Below are positions 35,073-42,517 of a stretch of 42,517 nt of DNA, one piece after another. This DNA is from Campylobacter jejuni (GTDB lineage Bacteria > Campylobacterota > Campylobacteria > Campylobacterales > Campylobacteraceae): positions 1 through 42,517 of the forward strand of contig NZ_NFOE01000024.1 in NCBI RefSeq assembly GCF_002179635.1. Reading direction: 5' to 3'. Every line of letters starts with the position of its first letter. The stretch's first letter is position 1. The position numbers and the translations under genes are program-made. Below the pieces are notes generated by a model. The model ran no database searches. It had not been told where the DNA came from and was given only the letters and a program-made list of their open reading frames with translations.

Positions 35073-36452
35073 ATGGTTTTTGCACGTAAAAGATCAAATA
35101 AAAAATGGATTTTTGTAGTTTTTTTAATACTTTTAGCCTTTGTGGTATTTGTTTTAAATACAAAGTTGTTTGAAAAAAATCCTCCGCTGATTCAAACAAA
35201 ATCAGATATTATTTATAGTAATTTAACAGATCCTATATCCATAGAAGTAAGCGATGAAAGTGCTTTAAAAGATATAAAAGTTACTTTATTTAAGGCAAAT
35301 GAGTTAAATGGTGAAATACTTGTTAATGAGCATGTTAAAGGCAATAAAAAAAGCATTCATTTTGATTTAAAATTACCAAAACCAGCTTATAAAGAAAAAG
35401 TCGATTCTTATAAACTTGTAATAGAAGCAAGTGATAGTAGTTTTTGGAATTTCTTTTTAGGAAATCAAGCGCTTAAAGAAGTGAAAGTTATTATTGATAC
35501 CAAAAAACCACTTGTAGAAATTTTAGATAATTCTTACCAAATCGAACAAGGTGGAGTAGGTAGTGTGGTATTTAAAGCAAGTGATGAGAATTTGCAAGAA
35601 GTTTATATCACAACCGATAAAGATAGAATTTTTAAAGCAACTCCTTATGTGAAAGAAGGATATTATGCTGCTTTGATTCCTTGGGAGGCAACTGATGAGC
35701 ACTTTAGAGCTTATGTGGTGGCAGTGGATAAAGCAGGTAATGTAAACAAACAAAGAATTAGATATTATTTTACTAATAAAAAATACCGTGTATCTAATAT
35801 AAAGGTAAGTGATAGATTTTTAGATGGTAAGATTGAATTTTTAGCACAAAAATATGCTCCAAAAGATAGAGAATTAAGCAGGCTTGAAAAATTTAAATTT
35901 GTGAATGAAGATTTAAGAGCTTCTAATGAAGTTATCATTCATGATATTACAAGTAAAGTTCCTGATACTATGATTAATAATTTTAAAGTTAATCTTTTCA
36001 AACCTTTAAAAAATGGCCAAAAAGTAGCTGATTATGCTGATCATAGATTTTATTCTTATAATAATCAAGCATTTAGTAGTTCTTATCATATGGGGCTTGA
36101 TTTAGCAAGTGTAAAAGAAGCGCCTATCATTAGCAATAATGATGGTGAAGTGGTATTTGTACAAGAAAATGGAATTTATGGATTAAATATTATTATTTAT
36201 CATGGCTTTGGTATTTATACTCTTTATGGACACTGCACTAATGTGGATGTAAATGTAGGAGATAGAGTTAGAGCAGGTGATGTTATAGGTACCACAGGTA
36301 CTACAGGCTTAGCACTTGGAGATCATGTGCATTTTGGTGTTTTAGTGCAAGGAGTTGAAGTGCGTCCTGAGCAATGGCAAGATGCAAAATGGATAAAAGA
36401 AAATATCTATAATGTATTAGAATCAAGTAAAAAAAGAATTTTGAGTGAATAA
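35073..36452 (+). CDS. M23 metallopeptidase (peptidoglycan endopeptidase type)
   Basis: A 459-residue protein with a short cytoplasmic start and a membrane anchor (about 12-28). The periplasmic part (30-320) has no motif I recognise. The C-terminal LytM/M23 domain holds H339xxxD343 and H418xH420, so the zinc and catalytic set is complete. Such enzymes cleave peptide crosslinks and contribute to helical shape in Campylobacter and Helicobacter. It precedes lpxC by 2 nt. Confidence 0.88.
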   Translation: MVFARKRSNKKWIFVVFLILLAFVVFVLNTKLFEKNPPLIQTKSDIIYSNLTDPISIEVSDESALKDIKVTLFKANELNGEILVNEHVKGNKKSIHFDLKLPKPAYKEKVDSYKLVIEASDSSFWNFFLGNQALKEVKVIIDTKKPLVEILDNSYQIEQGGVGSVVFKASDENLQEVYITTDKDRIFKATPYVKEGYYAALIPWEATDEHFRAYVVAVDKAGNVNKQRIRYYFTNKKYRVSNIKVSDRFLDGKIEFLAQKYAPKDRELSRLEKFKFVNEDLRASNEVIIHDITSKVPDTMINNFKVNLFKPLKNGQKVADYADHRFYSYNNQAFSSSYHMGLDLASVKEAPIISNNDGEVVFVQENGIYGLNIIIYHGFGIYTLYGHCTNVDVNVGDRVRAGDVIGTTGTTGLALGDHVHFGVLVQGVEVRPEQWQDAKWIKENIYNVLESSKKRILSE

Positions 36453-36454
36453 AG

Positions 36455-37339
36455 ATGAATCAAACAACAATAGCAAAAGAAGTTAAAGGTGTTGGCATAG
36501 GTTTGCACAAGGGTGAGCCTATTAGTATAAAATTAGAGCCATTAGAAGCTGGCAGTGGTATAGTGTTTTATAGAAGTGATTTAGGAATTTCTTATGAAGC
36601 AAAGCCTGAGAATGTCATCGATACACAAATGGCTACTGTAATAGGCGATCATAGGGGTTATGTTTCTACTATAGAACATTTAATGAGTGCGATTAATGCT
36701 TATGGTATTGATAATGTGCGTATAGTTTTAGACGCAAACGAAGCTCCTGTAATGGATGGTAGTAGTATAGGCTTTTGTATGATGCTTGAAGAAGCAGGCG
36801 TAAAAGAGCTTGATGTGGCTAAAAAAATTTTAGTGATTAAAAAAAGTGTAGAAGTAAAAGAAGGTAATAAATTTGTGCGTTTAAGTCCTACGGATATGCC
36901 TATTATAAACTATACGATTGAATTTGATAATCCTATCATAGGTAAGCAAAATTATTGTTTTGAATTTAGCAAACAAAACTACATAGAGCAAATAGCAAGA
37001 GCAAGAACTTTTGGATTTTTAAAAGATGTTCAAGCTTTAAGAGCTATGAATTTAGGTCTTGGTGGAAGTTTAGAAAATGCTGTTGTGATTGATGATAATC
37101 GTATTTTAAACTCTGAAGGTTTGCGTTTTAAAGATGAATTTGTGCGCCATAAAATTTTAGATGCTATTGGGGATTTAACTTTGCTTGGATGTAGGGTTTT
37201 TGGAGATTATACTTCTTATGCAGGTTCGCACAAACTTAATCATCTTTTAACCAAAGAACTTTTAAAAGATTCTAGTGCTTATGAAGTGGTAAGTTTAGAA
37301 AAAAGTGCATATAAAGTTTATGAAAAGGTTTTTGCATAA
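36455..37339 (+). CDS. lpxC: UDP-3-O-acyl-N-acetylglucosamine deacetylase
   Basis: A 294-residue zinc enzyme, the committed step of lipid A synthesis. H75 in TIEHLMSA, the catalytic HKILDAIGDL block and the GSHKLNH block are intact. The N-terminus is MNQTTIAKEVKGVGIGLHKG. The stop lies in GCATAA, which may also contain the unusual start of the next gene. Confidence 0.97.
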   Translation: MNQTTIAKEVKGVGIGLHKGEPISIKLEPLEAGSGIVFYRSDLGISYEAKPENVIDTQMATVIGDHRGYVSTIEHLMSAINAYGIDNVRIVLDANEAPVMDGSSIGFCMMLEEAGVKELDVAKKILVIKKSVEVKEGNKFVRLSPTDMPIINYTIEFDNPIIGKQNYCFEFSKQNYIEQIARARTFGFLKDVQALRAMNLGLGGSLENAVVIDDNRILNSEGLRFKDEFVRHKILDAIGDLTLLGCRVFGDYTSYAGSHKLNHLLTKELLKDSSAYEVVSLEKSAYKVYEKVFA

Positions 37340-37788
37340 AAAAGGTTACTTTACTTTTAAATGCCATAGCAAAACCTTTGATGCTTGGTATTTATGAAAA
37401 TGATATATTGATAAAAACCATTGAGAATGATTTAAAAGTTAGTGAAGTTTTGTCAAAAATATTGCAAGATTTACTTTCACAATATGAGTTTGAAAAGCTT
37501 ATTTATGTGCATGGTCCAGGCTCTTACATGGGCATAAAGATTTCTTATGTTTCTTTTAAAACACTAGCTATAGTTAAAAATATACCTTTAAAAGCTATTA
37601 GTGCTTTTGAGCTAAATAATAACACTCCTATAGCTGCAAATAAACACTTATGTTTTGTAAAAAAAGATGATGGTGAGATTGTTTTAGAAAAGACACAAGC
37701 GGGAAGTTTTTTTATGCCCCAAAGTTTAAAAGGTTTAAATTTCAGTAAAGAAAATACACCTTTTTATGTTTTAGATGCGATTAATTAA
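37336..37788 (+). CDS. tsaB: TsaB-like tRNA threonylcarbamoyladenosine protein, probable AUA start
   Basis: A short ASKHA-fold protein: from ATA 37336 it has 150 residues and begins with a beta strand (VTLLLNAIAKPLMLGIYEND), then VHGPGSYMGIKISYVSFKTLA. TsaB partners TsaD in t6A synthesis. The nearest normal starts are TTG 37378 and ATG 37381. Both cut off the first beta strand and have no ribosome site. In the same frame, ATA 37336 has AAAAGG (37323-37328) seven bases upstream and overlaps the lpxC TAA by four bases, the local coupling pattern (ATGA) with one base changed. The shorter form remains possible. It lacks the C-terminal half of longer TsaB, as in relatives. Confidence 0.7.
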   Translation: MKKVTLLLNAIAKPLMLGIYENDILIKTIENDLKVSEVLSKILQDLLSQYEFEKLIYVHGPGSYMGIKISYVSFKTLAIVKNIPLKAISAFELNNNTPIAANKHLCFVKKDDGEIVLEKTQAGSFFMPQSLKGLNFSKENTPFYVLDAIN

Positions 37789-37796
37789 GGTAAAAA

Positions 37797-38675
37797 ATGA
37801 AGATTTTAGTTCCTGCTACAAGTGCAAATTTAGGTCCTGGTTTTGATTGTTTGGGTTTGAGTTTAAAATATTTTAATCAAACTATAGTTGAAAAATCTAA
37901 ATTTTTTAGCATTAGCATAAACGGAGAAGGTGAAAATAATATCTATCTTAAAAAAAATAATACCTTTGTTAATATTTTTTATGAAATTTATAAAAGACTT
38001 AGTGGTAAAAAAGATAATTTCCGCTTTGTTTTTCAAAATAATATCCCTTTAGCTAGAGGTATGGGAAGCTCTTCTGCTGTAATAGTTGGGGCTATTGCTT
38101 GTGCTTATGAATTAAGTGGGTTTAAAGCGGATAAAAATATCATTTTAAATGAAGCTTTAAAATATGAAAACCATCCAGATAACATAGCTCCAGCAGCACT
38201 TGGCGGTTTTGTATGTGCATTAACTCATAATGAAAAAGTTTTAGCTATAAAAAAAGAAGTGGATAAAGACTTACAAGCTGTTATAACCATACCAAATGTA
38301 GCGATGAATACTCAAAAATCAAGAGCAGTTTTAGCTAAAAAAATTAACCTAGAAGATAGTGTTTTTAATCTTTGTCATGCTTCATTTTTAACCGCTTGTT
38401 TTTTAGAGAAAAAATATGATTTATTAAAATATGCAAGTTTGGATAAACTTCATCAAAACCAAAGAATGAAACTTTTGCCAGAACTTTTTGAAGTACAAAA
38501 ACTAGCTTTAGATAATAATGCTCTCATGAGCACGCTTTCAGGCTCAGGCTCGAGCTTTTTTACTCTAGCTTATAAAGATGATGCCAAAAAAATCAAAGAA
38601 AAAATCAAAAATAAATTTGCTAAATTTAGGGTTGAGCTTTTAGAATTTGATGATGAGGGCTTTAAAATTTGCTAA
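37797..38675 (+). CDS. thrB: Homoserine kinase
   Basis: A 292-residue GHMP kinase that phosphorylates homoserine on the way to threonine. MKILVPATSANLGPGFD, the ATP loop PLARGMGSSSA (84-94) and LSTLSGSGSSFF near the C-terminus are characteristic. AAGG lies six bases before the ATG, overlapping the tsaB stop region. Confidence 0.95.
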   Translation: MKILVPATSANLGPGFDCLGLSLKYFNQTIVEKSKFFSISINGEGENNIYLKKNNTFVNIFYEIYKRLSGKKDNFRFVFQNNIPLARGMGSSSAVIVGAIACAYELSGFKADKNIILNEALKYENHPDNIAPAALGGFVCALTHNEKVLAIKKEVDKDLQAVITIPNVAMNTQKSRAVLAKKINLEDSVFNLCHASFLTACFLEKKYDLLKYASLDKLHQNQRMKLLPELFEVQKLALDNNALMSTLSGSGSSFFTLAYKDDAKKIKEKIKNKFAKFRVELLEFDDEGFKIC

Positions 38676-38699
38676 AAATTCCAAAAAAAAGATATAATT

Positions 38700-38966
38700 T
38701 TGAAAAATCATATACCCATTAGAATGTGCATTGTTTGCAAAGGTCGTTATGAAAAGCAAAGTTTGCATCAATTTCAAATAAAAAATTCTCAAATTATCAC
38801 TAAAGTGGAATTTGGCAGGAGTTTGTATATTTGTAATTCATGTTTTGATAAAGATGAAAAAACATTGCAAAGGGCTTTTATGAGAGCTTGCAAAGGCAAT
38901 TTTCATGGTAATATAAATCAGCAGGATTTAAAGGAGATATTTTTTAATGGCAGATGTAAAGATTAG
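38700..38966 (+). CDS. ylxR: YlxR-family RNA-binding protein
   Basis: An 88-residue protein with the YlxR pattern I-P-I-R-x-C10-x-x-C13 and GRSLYIC45NSC48. YlxR (RnpM) binds RNase P RNA in Bacillus, and the gene lies before infB across bacteria. The TTG start at 38700 is chosen because the conserved IPIR precedes the first ATG (38724). There is no Shine-Dalgarno site, and a TATAAT (38693-38698) lies immediately upstream, so the start is uncertain. The end overlaps the infB start by 20 nt. Confidence 0.8.
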   Translation: MKNHIPIRMCIVCKGRYEKQSLHQFQIKNSQIITKVEFGRSLYICNSCFDKDEKTLQRAFMRACKGNFHGNINQQDLKEIFFNGRCKD

Positions 38967-41577
38967 CGAGATTGCTCAAGAGTTAGGATATACAAGTAAA
39001 GAAATTATAGAAAAAGCCAATGAAATGGGCTTAGAAGATATCAAATCCCCTAACAAAAAAGTATCTTCTGAAATCGCAGAAGCGATTTATCAATATGTTC
39101 AATCCGGTGAAATATTAGATGTAGTAAAAAAAGTAGCCAAACCTAAAAAAGAAAGTACAGCAAAAAAAACTACTAAAAAAGAAGAAAGTAAGAAAGAAGA
39201 GAAAAAAACTACTAAAAAAGAAAGTAAAAGCCCTGCTAAAGCAGTAAGTGAAAAAAAAGATGAAATAAAAAAAGAAGATAAACAACCCGAAAGTCCTATA
39301 AAAAATGAAGTATTAGAAGAAAAAAAAGAAGAAATTAAACTCGATGAAAAGCTAGGTTCTAATTTAAATTTAGCTAAAAGAAGAGGCTTAGTCATCGTTA
39401 AAAAGAAAAAAGAAGAAAGCAAAGAAGCTCAAATAAATAAAGAAGAAAAAGCTAACATACAAACTACTCAGGGTCTAAGCCTTAGTATGATTTTTTCAAA
39501 TTCAGATGAGAATTTAAAAAGAAAGAAAAAAGAAAAGAAAAATCATCCCGCGACATGTAAAAAAGAAAACACTACTAAAATGGATCTTTTAGGAGATAAA
39601 GACTTTGCTGATATTTCTTTAGAAGATGATGATATGGTAGTTTTACCTGATTTTAGTGTAAAAGAAAACAAACCAGCACAACCAACAAACAAAAAACAAC
39701 CAAATATCTTAAAACAATCTTTAAATAATTCTATCAACCCATTTGGCGAGGGTGGTATACAAAGAAGAAGTCGTAAAAAGCCACCTAAAAAGATAGAGAA
39801 AAAAGAAAGCGAAGCGATCACAAGTGTAAGCATACCTAAAGAAATTCGTGTGTATGAGTTTGCTGAAAAACTTGGTAAAAACACCGGAGAAGTTATCTCT
39901 AAGCTTTTCATGCTTGGTATGATGACGACTAAAAATGACTTTTTGGATGAGGATGCTATAGAAATTCTTGCAGCTGAATTTGGCGTGGAGATTAATATCA
40001 TTGATGAGGCTGATGAGTTTGATTATGTAAAAGATTATGATGAAAATCAAACAGAAGAAAATTTAAGCCAAAGAGCTCCGGTTATCACTATCATGGGGCA
40101 TGTGGATCATGGTAAGACTTCTTTGCTTGATTATATAAGAAAATCACGCATTGCAAGTGGTGAAGCAGGTGGGATTACTCAGCATGTTGGTGCTTACATG
40201 GTGGAAAAAAATGGTAGAAAAATCACTTTTATCGATACTCCAGGTCATGAGGCATTTACTGCTATGCGTGCAAGGGGAGCTAGTATAACGGATATTGTTA
40301 TTATCGTAGTAGCTGCAGATGATGGGGTAAAACCACAAACTAAAGAAGCGATTAATCATGCAAAAGCAGCTAATGTACCTATCATCATCGCTATTAATAA
40401 AATGGATAAAGAAAACGCAAATCCTGACATGGTAAAAACCCAACTAGCAGAAATGGACATCATGCCAGTAGAATGGGGCGGAAGCCATGAATTTGTGCCA
40501 GTTTCAGCTAAAAAGGGTGATGGTATAGAGGATTTACTTGAAATTGTATTATTACAAGCTGATATTTTAGAGCTTAAAGCAAATCCAAAAGCCCATGCTA
40601 AAGCAAGTATTATAGAATCTTCAGTGCAAAAAGGTAGAGGTCCTGTGGCTACTATCATCGTGCAAAATGGTACTTTAAGAGTGGGAAATACAGTCGTAGC
40701 AGGGGAAGCTTATGGTAAAGTGCGTGCTATGAGTGATGATCAAGGCAAAGCTTTAAAAGAAATAGGCCCAGGCGAATGTGGGGTGATCATAGGTCTTAGT
40801 GAAGTAGCTGACGCAGGAGAAACGCTAATAGCCGTAGATAGCGATAAGCAAGCAAGAGAATACGCTAATAAACGCCATGAATACAACCGCCAAAAAGAAC
40901 TAAGCAAATCCACTAAAGTAAGCATAGATGAGCTTGGTGCAAAAATCAAAGAAGGTAATTTAAAAGCCCTTCCTGTGATTTTAAAAGCAGATGTGCAAGG
41001 TTCACTTGAAGCGATTAAGGCTAGTTTAGAAAAACTTAAAAACGATGAGATTAAGGTTAATATCATCCATAGTGGGGTAGGTGGGATTACTCAAAGTGAT
41101 ATAGAGCTTGCAAGTGCTAGTGAAAACTCTATCGTTTTAGGTTTTAATATACGCCCAACCGGTGAGATCAAAGAGCGTGCCAAAGATAAAGGCGTAGAGA
41201 TAAAAACTTATAATGTTATTTATAATTTGCTTGATGATGTAAAAGCCTTACTAGGTGGTATGATGAGTCCTATCATCTCTGAAGAACAACTTGGTCAAGC
41301 TGAAATTCGCCAAGTGATCAATGTGCCAAAATTAGGCCAAATCGCAGGTTGTATGGTGACAGAAGGTACGATCAATCGTGGTGCGAAAATCAGGCTCATT
41401 AGAGATGGGGTTGTGGTATTTGAAGGTAATGTAAGCTCACTCAAGCGCTTTAAAGATGATGTAAGAGAAGTTGCAAAAGGCTATGAATGCGGTGTAGGCA
41501 TAGAAGGTTGTAGTGATATGAGAGTGGGCGATTATATAGAAAGTTACAAAGAAGTTGAGGAACAAGTAAGCCTATGA
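38947..41577 (+). CDS. infB: Translation initiation factor IF-2
   Basis: An 876-residue GTPase that brings fMet-tRNA to the 30S subunit. An N-terminal IF2_N helix bundle (1-50) and a long Lys/Glu/Ser-rich low-complexity linker (about 55-290) precede a second IF2_N-like part (about 300-350). The G domain has G384HVDHGKT391, DTPGHEAF and NKMD, followed by domains II-IV. AAGGAG lies 10 nt before the ATG inside ylxR. It is coupled to rbfA (ATGA). Confidence 0.97.
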   Translation: MADVKISEIAQELGYTSKEIIEKANEMGLEDIKSPNKKVSSEIAEAIYQYVQSGEILDVVKKVAKPKKESTAKKTTKKEESKKEEKKTTKKESKSPAKAVSEKKDEIKKEDKQPESPIKNEVLEEKKEEIKLDEKLGSNLNLAKRRGLVIVKKKKEESKEAQINKEEKANIQTTQGLSLSMIFSNSDENLKRKKKEKKNHPATCKKENTTKMDLLGDKDFADISLEDDDMVVLPDFSVKENKPAQPTNKKQPNILKQSLNNSINPFGEGGIQRRSRKKPPKKIEKKESEAITSVSIPKEIRVYEFAEKLGKNTGEVISKLFMLGMMTTKNDFLDEDAIEILAAEFGVEINIIDEADEFDYVKDYDENQTEENLSQRAPVITIMGHVDHGKTSLLDYIRKSRIASGEAGGITQHVGAYMVEKNGRKITFIDTPGHEAFTAMRARGASITDIVIIVVAADDGVKPQTKEAINHAKAANVPIIIAINKMDKENANPDMVKTQLAEMDIMPVEWGGSHEFVPVSAKKGDGIEDLLEIVLLQADILELKANPKAHAKASIIESSVQKGRGPVATIIVQNGTLRVGNTVVAGEAYGKVRAMSDDQGKALKEIGPGECGVIIGLSEVADAGETLIAVDSDKQAREYANKRHEYNRQKELSKSTKVSIDELGAKIKEGNLKALPVILKADVQGSLEAIKASLEKLKNDEIKVNIIHSGVGGITQSDIELASASENSIVLGFNIRPTGEIKERAKDKGVEIKTYNVIYNLLDDVKALLGGMMSPIISEEQLGQAEIRQVINVPKLGQIAGCMVTEGTINRGAKIRLIRDGVVVFEGNVSSLKRFKDDVREVAKGYECGVGIEGCSDMRVGDYIESYKEVEEQVSL

Positions 41578-41936
41578 ACCCAGCTGAAATCAAAAAGCTA
41601 CGCACAGAAAGCATTTTAAAAGAACTTATACCAGAAGCTTTAGCAAATTTAGACAACGAAGCTTTAAAAAACTTGTGCGTAGTGGATGTAGAGTGTAAAA
41701 AAGGCAGATATGATGCTTTTGTGTATTTAGATAAAATGTTTTTTAATACCCAAGAGCAAGAAATCATACTCAATCAACTCAAAAAAGCCGCCCGTGCTTT
41801 GCAAAATTACTGCATGAGCGAGCAAGGGTGGTATAGATGTCCGAATTTTCACTTTAAATTTGATGATAGATTAGAGTATCAAAACCACATGGATGCTTTA
41901 TTTGAAAAAATCAAAAAGGAACAAAATGAATCTTGA
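41574..41936 (+). CDS. rbfA: Ribosome-binding factor A
   Basis: A 120-residue KH-like protein that matures the 16S 5' end. It has [38 protein letters not shown] and a C-terminal [22 protein letters not shown], the usual RbfA outline. It is coupled to infB by ATGA and overlaps rimP by 11 nt. Confidence 0.93.
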   Translation: MNPAEIKKLRTESILKELIPEALANLDNEALKNLCVVDVECKKGRYDAFVYLDKMFFNTQEQEIILNQLKKAARALQNYCMSEQGWYRCPNFHFKFDDRLEYQNHMDALFEKIKKEQNES

Positions 41937-42348
41937 AGCACTTTGTAAAGAAGCAGGGCTTAGCTTTTATGATGATGAGCTAACAAGTGAAAATGGTAGA
42001 AAGATTTATAGAATTTATGTGCAAAAAGAAGGTGGGGTAAATCTTGATGATTGTGCTAGACTTAGCGAAATTTTATCGCCTATTTTTGATGTAGAACCAC
42101 CTGTGAGTGGGGAGTATTTTTTAGAAGTATCAAGCTGTGGGCTTGAGAGAAAACTTAGTAAAATCGGGCATTTTGCAAAAAGCATTAACGAACTTGTAAA
42201 AATCACAACTAATGAAAAAGAAAAAATCGAAGCAAAAATCATCGCCGTAGATGATGAAAATATCACTTTAGAAAATTTAGAAACTCAAGAAAAAACTACT
42301 ATAAATTTTAGCGACATAAGAAAAGCTAAAACCTTCATACAATGGTAA
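41926..42348 (+). CDS. rimP: Ribosome maturation factor RimP
   Basis: A 140-residue protein needed for 30S assembly. The N-terminal domain reads YRIYVQKEGGVNLDDCARLSE with EPPVSGEYFLEVSSCGLERKL (seen around 55-80), and the C-terminal SH3-like part is ENITLENLETQEKTTINF. An in-frame ATG at 41893 is inside rbfA; ATG 41926 has AAAAGGA upstream and gives the family length. A terminator starts on its stop codon. Confidence 0.93.
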   Translation: MNLEALCKEAGLSFYDDELTSENGRKIYRIYVQKEGGVNLDDCARLSEILSPIFDVEPPVSGEYFLEVSSCGLERKLSKIGHFAKSINELVKITTNEKEKIEAKIIAVDDENITLENLETQEKTTINFSDIRKAKTFIQW

Positions 42349-42370
42349 AAATTTAGAAATCTAAATTTTT
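42347..42370 (+). terminator. Terminator hairpin after rimP
   Basis: A perfect 10-bp stem (42347-42356 with 42361-42370, loop AAAT), entirely A/T except one G-C pair, ending in five T. It overlaps the rimP TAA, the natural end of the plus-strand operon. Confidence 0.65.
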
Positions 42371-42502
42371 ACTTAAAAATAAATATGATTATAAAATCAG
42401 CAAAGCAAATAAAAGTGGTAATATGAATATGTATGTTTATTGTATTTTAAATAAATAAATAATAAAATTTTTTTATAAATTTTATTATAAAGAAGGGTTT
42501 AT

Positions 42503-42517
42503 ATGTATTTTAAGAAT
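42503..42517 (+). CDS. Possible start of a downstream gene, cut by window edge
   Basis: An ATG with AGAAGGG five bases upstream opens a frame (MYFKN) that runs off the window. The preceding 130 nt are very A/T-rich non-coding sequence containing TATTATAAAG. Only five codons are visible, so no product can be suggested. Confidence 0.35.

Noticed and set aside
39130..39340. AAAGAA-rich repeats in infB as a repeat element
   Set aside because: They encode the normal Lys/Glu-rich linker of IF-2 and are imperfect; no mobile or array structure.
42423..42458. 11-codon open frame (MNMYVYCILNK) after rimP
   Set aside because: Very short, weak ribosome site, in A/T-rich non-coding sequence; nothing supports translation.

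Overview
The window is AT-rich, densely packed epsilonproteobacterial chromosome. Gene content, gene order and promoter style (extended -10 boxes TGnTATAAT with poor -35 boxes) point to a Campylobacter of the C. jejuni / C. lari branch. I recognise the organism from protein families and remembered gene order, not from a search, and I cannot name the species. There is no rRNA, tRNA, CRISPR array, insertion sequence or prophage. Almost everything is core genome, and I did not find an obviously new multi-gene system.

Layout. (1) 1-1744, minus strand: the 5' part of a Maf-type motility accessory factor, cut by the window edge, and pseudaminic acid synthase pseI (flagellin glycosylation). (2) 1862-3332, plus: a CheX/CheC-like protein, fliN and a FliO-like protein, joined by ATGA overlaps. 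(3) 3329-6858, minus: Ppx/GppA phosphatase, ferredoxin fdxB, orphan response regulator cosR (no phospho-acceptor Asp), folB, plsY. (4) 7059-8093, plus: periplasmic di-haem cytochrome c peroxidase. (5) 8245-13582, plus: rplU-rpmA, then obg, a DUF6194-like gene, fmt, birA, parA, parB. (6) 13645-19329: F1Fo ATP synthase operon (atpF', F, H, A, G, D, C; no atpB or atpE here), running into (7) 19329-23816: the Tol-Pal envelope genes tolQ, tolR, a TolA/TonB-like gene, tolB, pal, cpoB. (8) 23830-27893: slyD, fabD, mtnN, a TtcA-like gene, a cysteine hydrolase, recO. (9) 27877-31828, minus: a small gene with flagellar axial-protein features behind a sigma54-type promoter, then the accD-rlmH-dksA-membrane protein-dus operon. 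(10) 31879-34098, minus: bamA. (11) 34173-42348, plus: tyrA, an M23 peptidase, lpxC, tsaB, thrB, ylxR, infB, rbfA, rimP. A terminator hairpin follows, and the last bases hold the start of another reading frame.

How it fits together. Envelope biogenesis (plsY, accD, fabD, lpxC, bamA, Tol-Pal, M23 peptidase), energy (ATP synthase), translation (rplU, rpmA, obg, fmt, infB, rbfA, rimP, ylxR, tRNA and rRNA modification) and flagellar functions (maf/pseI, fliN/fliO, the sigma54-dependent small gene) are interleaved in tight operons with 1-20 nt overlaps. The points most worth checking are: a probable AUA start codon for tsaB; the sigma54 promoter sitting in the 3' end of dus; the CheX-like protein coupled to fliN; a TtcA homologue without paired Fe-S cysteines; a DUF6194-type gene between obg and fmt; and a leader hairpin before rplU.
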